Shown here: piece after piece, positions 9,017 through 18,406 of the stretch
How positions within the stretch are numbered: the first letter of the stretch is position 1
How the letters are laid out: every line of letters starts with the position of its first letter
NCBI GenBank assembly: GCA_035472475.1
Contig: DATIPA010000205.1
Location: 43,718-107,717, forward strand
Direction: 5' to 3'
Length of the DNA stretch: 64,000 nt
From: JAFAXD01 sp035472475
GTDB taxonomy: Bacteria > Pseudomonadota > Alphaproteobacteria > Rhizobiales > Xanthobacteraceae
Notes under the pieces: model-generated
What the model was told of the DNA's origin: nothing
What the model saw: the letters and a program-made list of their open reading frames with translations, nothing else
The model's database searches: none
Made by a program: the position numbers and the translations under genes

Positions 9017-9670
9017 ATGACCGATTTCATTCATACCAAGTCCGACCTCGAAATCGCGCTCAAGCGGCTCATTGCGGCCGATCCGCGGCTGGCGCCCGTG
9101 TTCGCGCGCGCCGGGCAGCCACCGCTGCGCCGGCGCGCCGGCGGCTTCGCCGGGCTCGCCTCGATCATTGTGGCACAACAGCTCTCGACCGCCAGCGCCA
9201 GCGCGATCTGGGGACGACTAAGCACAGCGTTCGATCCACTGCACCCAGCTGCCGTACGGCAGGCCCGCACGGCGAGGCTGCAGCGAATTGGGTTGTCGGC
9301 AGCCAAGATCAAATCGTTGAAAGCGATCGCAACGGCAATTGACAAAGGAGTGATCGACCTCGATGGGCTTGCCCAGAAGTCTGCCGACGAGGCGCACGCC
9401 GCCCTCATCGCGTTGCACGGCGTTGGCCCATGGACGGCCGACATCTACCTGTTGTTCTGTATCGGTCATGCCGACGCCTGGCCCGCCGGCGATCTCGCCC
9501 TGCAAGAGGCCGTGCGACACGCGATGGGGCTGCGGCAGCGGCCAACGAGTAAAGAAATGGGACCGCTCGCTGAGATTTGGCGCCCGCGCCGCGGGGTAGC
9601 GGCCTGCCTGCTATGGACTTATTATCGCGCCATCAAAGGGCGCGAGGCCGCGCCAATCCAACCGAATTGA
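9017..9670 (+). CDS. DNA-3-methyladenine glycosylase, AlkA-type HhH-GPD protein
   Basis: A 217-residue base-excision glycosylase that should remove alkylated purines. It has the HhH-GPD fold: IIVAQQLSTASASAIWGRL in the N-terminal helices, the helix-hairpin-helix LHGVGPWTADIYLLF near residue 135, and the catalytic aspartate in PAGDLALQ about 20 residues later. The AlkA N-terminal beta domain is missing, and there are no Cys ligands of a 4Fe-4S cluster, so it is not an endonuclease III or MutY. The frame is open 19 codons further upstream, but the ATG at 9017 gives the usual N-terminus; its ribosome site is weak. Confidence 0.87.
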   Translation: MTDFIHTKSDLEIALKRLIAADPRLAPVFARAGQPPLRRRAGGFAGLASIIVAQQLSTASASAIWGRLSTAFDPLHPAAVRQARTARLQRIGLSAAKIKSLKAIATAIDKGVIDLDGLAQKSADEAHAALIALHGVGPWTADIYLLFCIGHADAWPAGDLALQEAVRHAMGLRQRPTSKEMGPLAEIWRPRRGVAACLLWTYYRAIKGREAAPIQPN

Positions 9671-9757
9671 CGTTGATTGTGTATTTGGTCGCATCGTTCG
9701 CGGGAACCGCTGTTTGTCCTTCGGCGGAGCCGCGAAACTTCCTGGGAGCGAGAGTGA

Positions 9758-10435
9758 ATGGCCGAACTTGACGGTCCACGGCTTGAGCCACGCCGTGGCC
9801 CCGCGCGTCAGCTCGTGGTGTTCCTGCATGGTTACGGAGCCGACGGCAACGACCTGATCGATATTGGACGGGCGTGGCAGCAGATCCTGCCCGACGCGGC
9901 CTTCGTCTCCCCGCACGCTCCCGAACCGTGCGCACAAGCCCCGGTGGGCAGGCAGTGGTTCGCGCTCACCTTCCGCGATCCCGACGAACGCTGGACCGGT
10001 GTCAACAAGGCCGCGCCCGCAGTTGAGCGATTTCTCAACGCGGAACTTGCGCGGCGCAGCTTGCCGCCGAGCGCGCTTGCCCTCGTCGGCTTCAGCCAGG
10101 GCACCATGATGTCGCTGCACGTCGGCCTGCGCCGGCCGATCGCGCCGGCGGCAATTGTCGGCTATTCGGGCATGCTGGTGCTGCCAAAGGACGGCCCCGC
10201 GCAAAGCGTGGCAAACGAGATCAAATCGCGGCCGCCGGTCTTGCTGGCGCATGGTGATCAGGATGAGCTCATTCCGCCACAGGCGCTGTTCCATGCTGCG
10301 CAGGGGCTCGCTCAACTCGGCGTGCCGGTCGAGTGGCACCTTTCGCCTGGAATAGGACACGGCATCGATGGCGAAGGCTTACGCCACGGCGGCGAATTTC
10401 TCGCACGACGCTTTCGCACGCCTATTTCGGCTTGA
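9758..10435 (+). CDS. Alpha/beta hydrolase, phospholipase/carboxylesterase family
   Basis: A 225-residue serine esterase resembling YpfH/carboxylesterase (PF02230). The oxyanion region is LVVFLHGYGADGNDL near residue 20. The nucleophile elbow is GFSQGTMMS near residue 112. The remaining catalytic residues are the Asp in HGDQDELIPP and the His in GIGHGID near residue 208. No signal peptide, so cytoplasmic. The natural substrate cannot be inferred. Its end overlaps the convergent exported-protein gene by 14 bases. Confidence 0.88.
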   Translation: MAELDGPRLEPRRGPARQLVVFLHGYGADGNDLIDIGRAWQQILPDAAFVSPHAPEPCAQAPVGRQWFALTFRDPDERWTGVNKAAPAVERFLNAELARRSLPPSALALVGFSQGTMMSLHVGLRRPIAPAAIVGYSGMLVLPKDGPAQSVANEIKSRPPVLLAHGDQDELIPPQALFHAAQGLAQLGVPVEWHLSPGIGHGIDGEGLRHGGEFLARRFRTPISA

Positions 10436-10730
10436 CGGTCGGATCACCGCCCGGGCTTCCGGGCGCAGGCACGATCGGCATCTTGTCGCCGGTCGCCGGT
10501 GGCGCGACGTGAATACCGGAATCGACGTCGCTCGGCGGATGAATGACCCCGTCGGATTGATCCAACCGCTCGCTCAAACTTTGCCCGCGCTGCGGCCCGC
10601 GCTGAGCGTCGAACGACTTCGGCGCCCTCTGATCTGCCCCCGGGCCTGGCGGCCGGGACTGTGCAAACGCGCCCGTAGCGGTCGCTAGGACGAGCGCGAC
10701 GGGCACCGTCAGGCGAAGGAAATTGCGCAT
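10422..10730 (-). CDS. Small secreted Pro/Gln-rich protein of unknown function
   Basis: A 102-residue protein starting MRNFLRLTVPVALVLATA, a textbook signal peptide with cleavage predicted after GAFA (residue 23). The mature part is rich in Pro, Gly, Gln and Asp with no recognisable fold and probably disordered. The ATG at 10730 has GGGAGA seven bases upstream; the open frame upstream of it is non-coding. No cysteine is present after the signal peptide, so it is not a lipoprotein. Similar short secreted proteins are frequent in Hyphomicrobiales; function unknown. Confidence 0.6.
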   Translation of the reverse strand: MRNFLRLTVPVALVLATATGAFAQSRPPGPGADQRAPKSFDAQRGPQRGQSLSERLDQSDGVIHPPSDVDSGIHVAPPATGDKMPIVPAPGSPGGDPTVKPK

Positions 10731-10947
10731 CACGATCTCCCGCTTGGTCGATCGGGAAACGCCGAGGCCGCCATCGCAGTTCCCGTCCGCGCCCGCCTGC
10801 AAAACTGAAATATTCCAGAGGGTTCACAATCCTGTCACCTGTGCGTATAAACTCCCGGCACGCCTCGTTCTGCGGGGCGATTCGACCGGAGCGGCGGTGC
10901 TTGTGCTAAGCGCTTCGGGAGGATGGATGTAGACTTAGAGGCGTGAT

Positions 10948-11505
10948 TTGAACGCTCACGTATCGGTAAATGCTTGGCCGGCCCTGGTACTGAACGCGGA
11001 CTTCCGTCCGCTGAGCTACTATCCCCTTTCGCTGTGGTGTTGGCAGGACGCGATCAAGGCGGTGTTTCTCGATCGCGTCAACATCGTTGCTCACTACGAG
11101 AAGGCTGTGCGCAGCCCGAGCTTCGAGATGAAGCTGCCGAGCGTGGTGTCGCTCAAGAACTTCGTCAAACCGTCGACCCATCCGGCCTTCACGCGGTTCA
11201 ACGTATTCCTGCGCGACAAGTTCTCCTGTCAGTATTGTTCTTCACGGGACGATCTCACGTTCGATCACATCGTGCCGCGATCGCGCGGCGGCCACACGAC
11301 CTGGATCAACGTCGTCGCCGCCTGCTCGGACTGCAATCTCAAGAAAGGCAGCATGACTCCGGCCGAAGCCGGCATGTGGCCCTCCCAGATGCCGTTCCAG
11401 CCCTCGGTGCAGCACCTGCATCGTAACGGGCGGCTGTTCCCGCCGAACTATCTGCACGACAGCTGGCTCGACTATCTCTATTGGGATACGGAACTGGAGC
11501 CGTAA
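10948..11505 (+). CDS. HNH endonuclease
   Basis: A 185-residue protein with a zinc-type HNH nuclease domain: first CxxC in FSCQYCSS (near residue 94), the catalytic core LTFDHIVPRSRGG (near 103) and second CxxC in AACSDCNLKK (near 125). The N-terminal part (NADFRPLSYYPLSLWCWQDA) is the conserved leader of stand-alone HNH proteins that are widespread in alphaproteobacterial core genomes and are not tied to phage or restriction systems. The start is a TTG with AGAGG six bases upstream; no better ATG exists before the conserved N-terminal block. Biological role unknown. Confidence 0.88.
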   Translation: MNAHVSVNAWPALVLNADFRPLSYYPLSLWCWQDAIKAVFLDRVNIVAHYEKAVRSPSFEMKLPSVVSLKNFVKPSTHPAFTRFNVFLRDKFSCQYCSSRDDLTFDHIVPRSRGGHTTWINVVAACSDCNLKKGSMTPAEAGMWPSQMPFQPSVQHLHRNGRLFPPNYLHDSWLDYLYWDTELEP

Positions 11506-11596
11506 GCGTTCGCGCGGTCTGGCTTTTCGCTCGAGAAATCTCCGTCCTGCACAATCCAATGAAGCCGTTGCGATCACGCGCCCTGCAGAGGCGACT

Positions 11597-12778
11597 ATGA
11601 CGCCCCCCAGGGATGCGTTTCCGCGGTTGCGCGACGCGCTGCCGCCGTTCCTCGACTGGATCAGGACCGACGCATTGCCGTTCTGGGGCAGCGCCGGGGT
11701 CGATTGGGCGCGCGGCGGATTTCATGAGCGTCTCGACCTCGATGGGCGCCCGATCGAGCAGGTCCCCAAGCGAGTGATGGTGCAAGGTCGTCAGCTTTAC
11801 GTCCATTGCCACGCCGGATTGCTCGGTTGGTATCCGGACGCGCGGCGGCTCGCCGACCGCTGCGTCGACTACATGCTGGCTTCATTCTATCGACCCGACG
11901 GCAAACCAGGTTTCGTGTTTTCGCTCGCGCCAGATGGTCGCGTCGCCGACGCGACCCGCGACCTTTACGCGAATGCCTTCGCGCTTCTGGGACTTGCCTG
12001 GTACCACCGCCTGACCGGCGAGCGCGAAGTGCTCGAGGTCGCTGATACGATCCTCGCGTTTCTGGACGACGACCTGCGGTCCAGGCATGGCGGCTACCTC
12101 GATGCGATGCCGCCGCGCGATGCGATCCGCCGGCAAAACCCGCATATGCATCTCTTCGAAGCGCTGCTTGCGCTCGAGCAGGCGACCGGCGATCCCAAGT
12201 ATCTCGCGCGCGCCGCGGCGTTGTTTGAACTGTTCTCCACCAGATTCTTCCAACCCGAGAGCGGAACGCTGTGCGAATACCTGAGCGATGAGCTGTCCCC
12301 GCTTGCTGACGCGCGGGGCCGGGTGGCCGAACCAGGCCATCACTACGAGTGGATCTGGCTGTTGCGCAATTTTGCGCGCGCGTCCGGACGCGACGTCGAG
12401 ATGTTCTGCGCGGCGCTTTATGAGCATGCCGACCGTTATGGCTGGGACCCGCAGGGCTATATCGTCGACGAAGTGGACCGTTCAGGAGCGGTGGTGAAAA
12501 GCGATCGGCGTTCATGGCCGCATACGGAAGGCCTTAAGGCGAACGTCGTGGAAGGCGAGCGCGGGCGGGCCGGTTGTGATCAGACGGCGGTGCGCTGTCT
12601 CACTCGCCTCGCCGAAACTTTCATCGGACGGCCGACACGCGGCGGTTGGATCGATCATGTCGACGCCGCCGGTGCTCCGATTGTCAACATGATGCCGGCG
12701 AGCACGCTCTATCACCTGTTCGGCGCCGCCACGGAGGCTGCACGGGTGACGAACCTCGCCGGTCGCATCGGAACCTGA
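11597..12778 (+). CDS. AGE-family epimerase/isomerase (N-acylglucosamine 2-epimerase or mannose isomerase-like)
   Basis: A 393-residue (alpha/alpha)6-barrel sugar epimerase/isomerase. Family markers are VMVQGRQLYVH near residue 60, PHMHLFEALLALE near 185, EPGHHYEW near 245 with its catalytic His pair, and SWPHTEGLKA near 310. Members interconvert GlcNAc/ManNAc, mannose/fructose or related sugars, and the sequence alone does not decide which. It is followed convergently by a UDP-sugar epimerase gene and a UDP-sugar dehydrogenase, suggesting a role in feeding surface polysaccharide precursors, but it is on the opposite strand. AGAGG lies six bases before the ATG. Confidence 0.85.
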   Translation: MTPPRDAFPRLRDALPPFLDWIRTDALPFWGSAGVDWARGGFHERLDLDGRPIEQVPKRVMVQGRQLYVHCHAGLLGWYPDARRLADRCVDYMLASFYRPDGKPGFVFSLAPDGRVADATRDLYANAFALLGLAWYHRLTGEREVLEVADTILAFLDDDLRSRHGGYLDAMPPRDAIRRQNPHMHLFEALLALEQATGDPKYLARAAALFELFSTRFFQPESGTLCEYLSDELSPLADARGRVAEPGHHYEWIWLLRNFARASGRDVEMFCAALYEHADRYGWDPQGYIVDEVDRSGAVVKSDRRSWPHTEGLKANVVEGERGRAGCDQTAVRCLTRLAETFIGRPTRGGWIDHVDAAGAPIVNMMPASTLYHLFGAATEAARVTNLAGRIGT

Positions 12779-12783
12779 TTCAG

Positions 12784-13794
12784 TCACACGCCGTAGTAGG
12801 CCCGATACCAAGCCACGAACTCAGCCACCCCCTTTGCCACCGGAGTGTCGGGGCGAAAGCCCGTCAGCCGCGCGAGCAAATCGGTATCGGCAAATGTTGC
12901 CGGCACATCACCAGGCTGCATCGGCAGATAATTTCGCACCGACTTTTTGCCGATGCTGTTCTCGATCGCCTCGATGAATGTGAGGAGCCCGACCGGTTGC
13001 CCGTTGCCAATGTTGACTACACGATAAGGCGCGGCCGGGCTTAGCCCGAGCGTCTCATCGGGTAGATCGTGCGCCACAGGAGCGGCCGGAATCGCGTCGA
13101 CCAGCAGCACAATCCCCTTGGCAATATCGTCCACATAAGTGAAATCGCGATCCATTTCGCCGTAGTTGTAAACATCGATTGGCGCATCCTCGAGAATCGC
13201 CTTGGTGAACTTGAACAGCGCCATATCCGGCCGGCCCCAGGGGCCGTAGACACTGAAAAACCTGAACACGGTTGTCGGGATTTTCCAGAGATGGGCATAA
13301 CAATGCGCCATCCCTTCGGTGGCCTTCTTGGTGGCGGCATAAAGCGTCAACGGGTGATCGGTGCGATCACTTTCCTCGAACGGCATTTTGGTATTGGCGC
13401 CGTACACCGAGCTCGTTGATGCAAGCAGGAGATGCTTGGGCTGATATTCGCGCGCCAGCTCCAATAGATTGAACGTGCCGACCACATTGGCATCGATGTA
13501 GGCGCGCGGATTCTCGACGCTGTAGCGAACGCCCGCCTGTGCGGCGAGGTGGATCACCACGTCCGGACTGCTGTCCCGGTAGACGCCCGTCAACGCCTGC
13601 ATATCCTCCAGCATCAGCTCGTGGGCGGAAAAGCCAGGAGATTGCAGCAGCAGGCCGTGGCGGCGCCGCTTCAGCGCGACATCGTAATAGGGTGTCATGC
13701 CGTCGACGCCAACGACCTGATGCCCCGCCCGGATCAGCCGGTTGGCAACATGAAATCCGATGAAGCCGGCGGTACCAGTCACCAGGAAGCGCAC
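12784..13794 (-). CDS. NAD-dependent UDP-glucuronate 4-epimerase-like protein
   Basis: A 336-residue extended short-chain dehydrogenase/reductase. NAD is bound by the N-terminal VTGTAGFIGFHVA; the catalytic Ser is in STSSVYGANTKMPF and the Tyr/Lys pair in LYAATKKATE. The FRFFSVYGPWGRPDMAL stretch is typical of UDP-glucuronate 4-epimerases of the LpsL/Cap1J group, making UDP-galacturonate for lipopolysaccharide or capsule. The start is GTG with a strong GGAGAAG. The UDP-sugar dehydrogenase gene is 134 bp upstream on the same strand, so the two probably act in one pathway. Confidence 0.86.
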   Translation of the reverse strand: MRFLVTGTAGFIGFHVANRLIRAGHQVVGVDGMTPYYDVALKRRRHGLLLQSPGFSAHELMLEDMQALTGVYRDSSPDVVIHLAAQAGVRYSVENPRAYIDANVVGTFNLLELAREYQPKHLLLASTSSVYGANTKMPFEESDRTDHPLTLYAATKKATEGMAHCYAHLWKIPTTVFRFFSVYGPWGRPDMALFKFTKAILEDAPIDVYNYGEMDRDFTYVDDIAKGIVLLVDAIPAAPVAHDLPDETLGLSPAAPYRVVNIGNGQPVGLLTFIEAIENSIGKKSVRNYLPMQPGDVPATFADTDLLARLTGFRPDTPVAKGVAEFVAWYRAYYGV

Positions 13795-13928
13795 GGCGTC
13801 TTCTCCATCTGGCGGCTTTCAAAGGATCTCAACGCTCGGCGTCCGATCAATGGCCTCGGCCGCCGGGAGACTGCACCCGGAGCACGCTCAATCACGCAGT
13901 TGAGCCGTGGTCTGGTTCAAGCTAGCCA

Positions 13929-15263
13929 TCATGCCTTCACGACGTGATCGCCAGCAACCCCGGCGCGTGCGCATGCGTTGCGGGTGTCGACAATCAGTCG
14001 TGCGTGCTTGGCAAGCGTAGCGTAGTCGACACCGTCGTGATCGGTCGCGATCAACACCGCGTCGTACCCGCGAATGGCCTCCGCGTCCCACTTTATTGAC
14101 GGCCGCCCCGCAAGCTTCGGATGGTCCCGCGTTTTCGGAATTGCCGCGACGTGAGGATCAAAGAATGCGGTCTTGGCTCCCTCGCGCTCCAACAGCTCAA
14201 TCAGTTTGAACGCCGGGCTTTCCCGAATATCTTCGACGTTTTTCTTGTAGGCGATGCCCACGATCAGAACCGTCGCGTCGCGCAGCCCGCGCCCATAGCG
14301 TTTATTGAGGGCATCGGCCAGCTTGCCGACCACGTAACGCGGCATCGAGATGTTGATTTCACCCGCGAGCTCGATAAAGCGCGTGGAAATCTCGTATTCG
14401 CGCGCTTTCCACGTCAGATAGAACGGATCGATTGGAATGCAGTGCCCGCCGAGGCCAGGACCCGGATAAAACGGCATATACCCAAACGGCTTCGATTTGG
14501 CGGCTTCGATGACCTCCCAGACATCGATGCCCATCGCGTCATAGATCACTTTGAGTTCGTTCACGAGCGCGATGTTGACCGCGCGAAAGATGTTCTCGGT
14601 CAGCTTGACCGCCTCGGCAACCTTGGTCGACGACACCGGGATCGTTCGATTGACGATCGCTCCGTACATCGCGCTTGCAAGTTTCAGCGCCGCCGGATCG
14701 TCGCCGCCTACGACCTTTGGAATCGATTTGGTCGAGAAGTCCTGATTGCCGGGATCCTCACGTTCCGGCGAGAACGCGAGGTAAAAGTCCCGCCCGCTCT
14801 TGAGGCCGTTTCGCTCCAAGATCGGCTTGATCACTTCGATCGTGGTGCCGGGCCAGGTCGTCGACTCGAGCACAATGAGTTGTCCCCGCCGCAGATGCGG
14901 CGCGATCGCCTGCGCGGTTCCCTCGACATAGCTCAGGTCGGGCTCGCGATGCGCCGTCAACGGCGTCGGCACGCAGATCACAATCGCATCGGCCTGGCTC
15001 AGATCGGAAATCTTGGCGGTTGCGCGCAAGCGTTCGGCTTGCACGGCAGCGGCGATCGCTTCGCCAGGAATGTGTTTGAGATAGCTTTTGCCGCCGTTGA
15101 CCGCGTCGACCTTTTCGCGATCGATGTCGAACCCAATGACGCGAAAGCCGGCAGTCCAGGCCGCGAGCGCGAGCGGCATCCCGACATAGCCGAGGCCGAT
15201 GATGCCGATCGTGGCCCGCTTTTGACGGTAGAGCGCTTCCAGGTCAGATGAGGAATCGGTCAT
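13929..15263 (-). CDS. Nucleotide sugar dehydrogenase (UDP-N-acetylglucosamine 6-dehydrogenase-like)
   Basis: A 444-residue NAD-dependent UDP-sugar 6-dehydrogenase. The NAD site is IGIIGLGYVGMPLALA near residue 18. The active-site segment PGLGGHCIPIDPFYLTW contains the catalytic cysteine near residue 265. The central dimerisation and UDP-binding domains follow at normal spacing. The GHCIPIDPFY form is characteristic of WbpA/WbpO-type enzymes acting on N-acetylhexosamines rather than Ugd acting on UDP-glucose. That fits poorly with a pure glucuronate route for the adjacent 4-epimerase, so the true substrate is open. The ATG at 15263 has AGG upstream; the 17 extra codons of the open frame are not conserved-looking. 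Confidence 0.85.
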   Translation of the reverse strand: MTDSSSDLEALYRQKRATIGIIGLGYVGMPLALAAWTAGFRVIGFDIDREKVDAVNGGKSYLKHIPGEAIAAAVQAERLRATAKISDLSQADAIVICVPTPLTAHREPDLSYVEGTAQAIAPHLRRGQLIVLESTTWPGTTIEVIKPILERNGLKSGRDFYLAFSPEREDPGNQDFSTKSIPKVVGGDDPAALKLASAMYGAIVNRTIPVSSTKVAEAVKLTENIFRAVNIALVNELKVIYDAMGIDVWEVIEAAKSKPFGYMPFYPGPGLGGHCIPIDPFYLTWKAREYEISTRFIELAGEINISMPRYVVGKLADALNKRYGRGLRDATVLIVGIAYKKNVEDIRESPAFKLIELLEREGAKTAFFDPHVAAIPKTRDHPKLAGRPSIKWDAEAIRGYDAVLIATDHDGVDYATLAKHARLIVDTRNACARAGVAGDHVVKA

Positions 15264-15430
15264 TGCAGCCTGGCTTGGCAACAAAGGGCTCCCGCGTTCA
15301 TCGCGCGCTTCCATGTCATATCTGAACCAAATTTGCCAATGGTTTCAGGCGCCCTCCGGATAACTCGCGCCGGCCGAGGGGGCGATGTCGGTTCTTTGAC
15401 GGCGCTGACGCCAGTCGATATAGCTCGCGC

Positions 15431-16621
15431 ATGACTCGCGAACCGAGTGCCGCGTCTTGGACGGAGATCGTACCGACGGCGCTGTTGGTGCTTGCCGACG
15501 GCACCGTGCTCGAGGGAACTGGCTTTGGCGCCGTCGGTCACGCAGTGGGCGAGGTTTGCTTCAACACCGCGATGACGGGATACCAGGAAATTCTCACCGA
15601 TCCGTCGTACGCCGGGCAGATCATCACATTCACGTTTCCGCACATCGGCAACGTCGGTACCAACGACGAAGATATCGAGACCGTCAACATGGCGGCGACG
15701 CCCGGTGCGCGCGGCGTCGTGTTGGGCACGGCGATCACCGCGCCCTCGAACTATCGCGCCGCACAGCACCTCGACGAATGGCTGAGACGACGCGGCATCA
15801 TCGGCCTGTCCGGCATCGATACGCGCGCACTGACGAGCCTCATCCGCACCAAGGGCATGCCTAACGCGGTGATCGCGCACGCCCCTGATGGCCGGTTCGA
15901 CCGCGATGCTCTGAACCGGGAGGCGCGCGCGTGGCCCGGCCTTGTCGGCATGGATCTGGTTCCGATGGTCACCTCGGCGCAGCGCTTTACCTGGGACGAA
16001 ACCCCGTGGGCGTGGGGCACGGGCTATGGCCGGCAGGAAGCGCCGGAGTTTCATGTCGTTGCCGTCGACTACGGCATCAAGCGGAACATCCTGCGGCTCC
16101 TCGCCGGCACCGGCTCCAAGGTGACGGTGGTGCCGGCGCAAACCTCCGCCGCCGACATTCTGGCGCTCGAACCCGATGGCGTGTTTCTCTCGAACGGGCC
16201 GGGCGATCCTGCGGCGACCGGTGAGTACGCAGTGCCGGTTATCAGCAGCCTGATCGACAGCGGAATTCCAACGTTCGGGATCTGTCTTGGCCATCAGATG
16301 CTCGGCATCGCACTCGGCGGCCGCACCCAGAAAATGCATCAGGGTCATCACGGCGCGAACCATCCGGTCAAAGACCTCGCGACCGGAAAGGTCGAAATCA
16401 CGTCCATGAATCACGGTTTTGCGGTCGAGCGCGAAAGCTTGCCGGCGGGCGTCAAGGAAACACACATCTCGCTGTTCGACGGCTCGAACTGTGGCATCGC
16501 ACTCGGGGATCGACCGGTGTTCTCGGTGCAATATCATCCCGAGGCATCGCCCGGACCGCGCGACAGCCATTATCTGTTCGACCAGTTCGCGCGATTGATG
16601 CGCGCGAAGAAGCGCCGCTAA
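15431..16621 (+). CDS. carA: Carbamoyl-phosphate synthase, glutaminase (small) subunit
   Basis: A 396-residue subunit that hydrolyses glutamine and delivers ammonia to CarB for arginine and pyrimidine synthesis. The N-terminal CPSase small-subunit domain (FNTAMTGYQEILTDPSYAGQ) is followed by a class I glutamine amidotransferase domain: oxyanion loop LSNGPGDPAA, nucleophile in GICLGHQMLG (Cys near residue 280) and the His/Glu dyad in QYHPEASPGP. It lacks an adjacent carB, which is common in alphaproteobacteria where the two are separated. A large antisense open frame covering it is a GC-bias shadow. Confidence 0.95.
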   Translation: MTREPSAASWTEIVPTALLVLADGTVLEGTGFGAVGHAVGEVCFNTAMTGYQEILTDPSYAGQIITFTFPHIGNVGTNDEDIETVNMAATPGARGVVLGTAITAPSNYRAAQHLDEWLRRRGIIGLSGIDTRALTSLIRTKGMPNAVIAHAPDGRFDRDALNREARAWPGLVGMDLVPMVTSAQRFTWDETPWAWGTGYGRQEAPEFHVVAVDYGIKRNILRLLAGTGSKVTVVPAQTSAADILALEPDGVFLSNGPGDPAATGEYAVPVISSLIDSGIPTFGICLGHQMLGIALGGRTQKMHQGHHGANHPVKDLATGKVEITSMNHGFAVERESLPAGVKETHISLFDGSNCGIALGDRPVFSVQYHPEASPGPRDSHYLFDQFARLMRAKKRR

Positions 16622-16695
16622 GCTTGCAACAGCGATCGAGTGATTTGAAAATATCCGGGGATCGCTGGCGCCAAAGCTGACGCGCGGTACGGCGA

Positions 16696-16770
<75 letters not shown>

Positions 16771-16902
16771 GAAGTCCCGGTGCTATATCGACTCGCCGCG
16801 AACGAAGCAAGCACGCGCGAAAGGGGCAGGTCCGTGGTCCCCGACGGGCTGCCGGCCAACGTCAGGCGGAACGTGTCGGTGCTTAGCGAGAAATCAAACG
16901 AC

Positions 16903-17262
16903 CTACGCGGCAAGCATCTTCTGCACTTCGTTGACCAGCTCACGCAGATGAAACGGCTTCGACAGAACTTTAGCGTGGCGCGGCGCGGTGGAGTCCGGAT
17001 TGAGCGCGACCGAGGCGAAACCAGTGATGAACATGATCTTAATGTCGGGATCGAGTTCGGCGGCCCGGCGGGCCAATTCGATGCCGTCCATCTCCGGCAT
17101 GACGATGTCGGTCAAAAGCAACTCGAACGGTTCCTCGCGCAGCCGTTGATAGGCCGACAAACCGTTGTCGTAGGAGATGACGTCAAAGCCGGCGTTCTGC
17201 AGCGCCTTCAGCAGGAAGCGCCGCATATCGGTGTCGTCTTCAGCCAATAGAATCTTCGTCAT
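16903..17262 (-). CDS. cpdR: CpdR-type single-domain response regulator
   Basis: A 119-residue stand-alone receiver domain. The acidic pocket is AEDDTD, the phospho-acceptor is Asp52 in LLTDIVMPEMDG, the switch Thr is in MFITGFASVALNPDS and the invariant Lys in VLSKPFHLRELV. The sequence is almost that of Caulobacter CpdR, which in its unphosphorylated form acts as a ClpXP adaptor for cell-cycle proteolysis and is controlled through the CckA/ChpT phosphorelay. The C-terminus ends in Ala-Ala, as CpdR does for its own turnover. The ATG at 17262 is chosen over a longer frame because it matches the family start. It diverges from the N-formylglutamate amidohydrolase gene. Confidence 0.92.
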   Translation of the reverse strand: MTKILLAEDDTDMRRFLLKALQNAGFDVISYDNGLSAYQRLREEPFELLLTDIVMPEMDGIELARRAAELDPDIKIMFITGFASVALNPDSTAPRHAKVLSKPFHLRELVNEVQKMLAA

Positions 17263-17481
17263 GTCACGCGGCCCGCCCACCCCAGTTACGCAGAACCACG
17301 GGAGCCACGGCACGTGCCTCACCCCGTTCTTGTCCCATAAGCCAGCAGGGCGGTAAACACGGGGTGAATTGCATGGGCTTGGCGCCTTAAGCGCTTCGTG
17401 TGAACAATGTCATGCCTAAGACCTGGTAAAGTGCTATGACGAGCCGGGGCATTCACCAAGCCTTGGTCCTCGACATTCATC

Positions 17482-18369
17482 ATGACTGCAGCCCACGACG
17501 AGCTCGATCCGCCGTTCGAAATCCTTGAACCGCAGCACTGGCGCGGCCCGATTGTTTTCAATTCCCCGCACAGCGGCAGTGTATATCCGCGCGCCTTCCT
17601 GGCCCACGCCCAGCTTGACCTCGGAACCCTCCGGCGGTCGGAAGATTCGTTCGTCGACGAATTATTCGGTGGCGTTGTTGGGTGCGGTTTCCCGCTCATG
17701 CGCGCTCACTTCCCGCGCTGTTACGTCGACGTCAACCGCGAGCCCTACGAGCTCGACCCGCGCATGTTCGAGGGCCGGTTGCCGTCGTTTGCAAACACGC
17801 GCTCGATGCGGGTCGCCGGCGGGCTCGGTACCGTAGCGCGGGTCGTCGGCGACGCTCATGAGATCTACGACCAGCGCATCCCGGTCGACGATGCGTTGCA
17901 GCGGATCGAAGGCCTCTACAAGCCTTATCACCGGGCGCTGCGCCGCCTGATCACCGGGCTGCATCGGGATTTCGGGGCGGCCGTTTTGCTCGACTGCCAT
18001 TCCATGCCGTCGGTCGCGGGAAACAAGGATGACCGACCGCGGGCCGATTTCGTGCTCGGGGACCGGTATGGCACCAGCTGCGTTCCGGTCATCGCCGAGA
18101 CAATCGACGCCGTGCTGACCGGCTTCGGCTACACGGTCAGCCGGAACAAGCCTTATGCGGGGGGCTTCATCACCGAGCACTATGGCAACCCCTCGGTCGG
18201 CGTGCATGCCATCCAGCTCGAGGTCAATCGCGCCCTCTATATGGACGAGCGCCGCTATGAGCGGTCGGAGAGCTTTGCCAAGCTAGCCGCCCACCTGGTC
18301 GCGCTGGCAGAGCGGACGGCGGAGATCCCGCTGGAAGAGATGCGCCCATATCAGGCGGCCGCCGAATAG
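17482..18369 (+). CDS. N-formylglutamate amidohydrolase family protein
   Basis: A 295-residue zinc amidohydrolase (PF05013) that would release formate from N-formyl-glutamate or a related N-formyl amino acid, the last step of one histidine-degradation route. Motifs include FNSPHSGSVYP near the N-terminus, DVNREPYELDPRMF near residue 85 and LLDCHSMPS near residue 170, providing His/Asp metal ligands. No other hut genes are nearby. The gene instead sits in an arrangement with cpdR, a small RNA and hisN, so the substrate may not be formylglutamate in this context. Confidence 0.88.
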   Translation: MTAAHDELDPPFEILEPQHWRGPIVFNSPHSGSVYPRAFLAHAQLDLGTLRRSEDSFVDELFGGVVGCGFPLMRAHFPRCYVDVNREPYELDPRMFEGRLPSFANTRSMRVAGGLGTVARVVGDAHEIYDQRIPVDDALQRIEGLYKPYHRALRRLITGLHRDFGAAVLLDCHSMPSVAGNKDDRPRADFVLGDRYGTSCVPVIAETIDAVLTGFGYTVSRNKPYAGGFITEHYGNPSVGVHAIQLEVNRALYMDERRYERSESFAKLAAHLVALAERTAEIPLEEMRPYQAAAE

Positions 18370-18406
18370 GTAATGTAGGCCATCGCCGCGTGTGGCTGAC
18401 GCGGTC

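Noticed and set aside
10948..11505. HNH nuclease as part of a restriction or phage-defence system
   Set aside because: Neighbours are housekeeping genes, with no methylase, helicase or mobile gene; this HNH type is a common core-genome gene.
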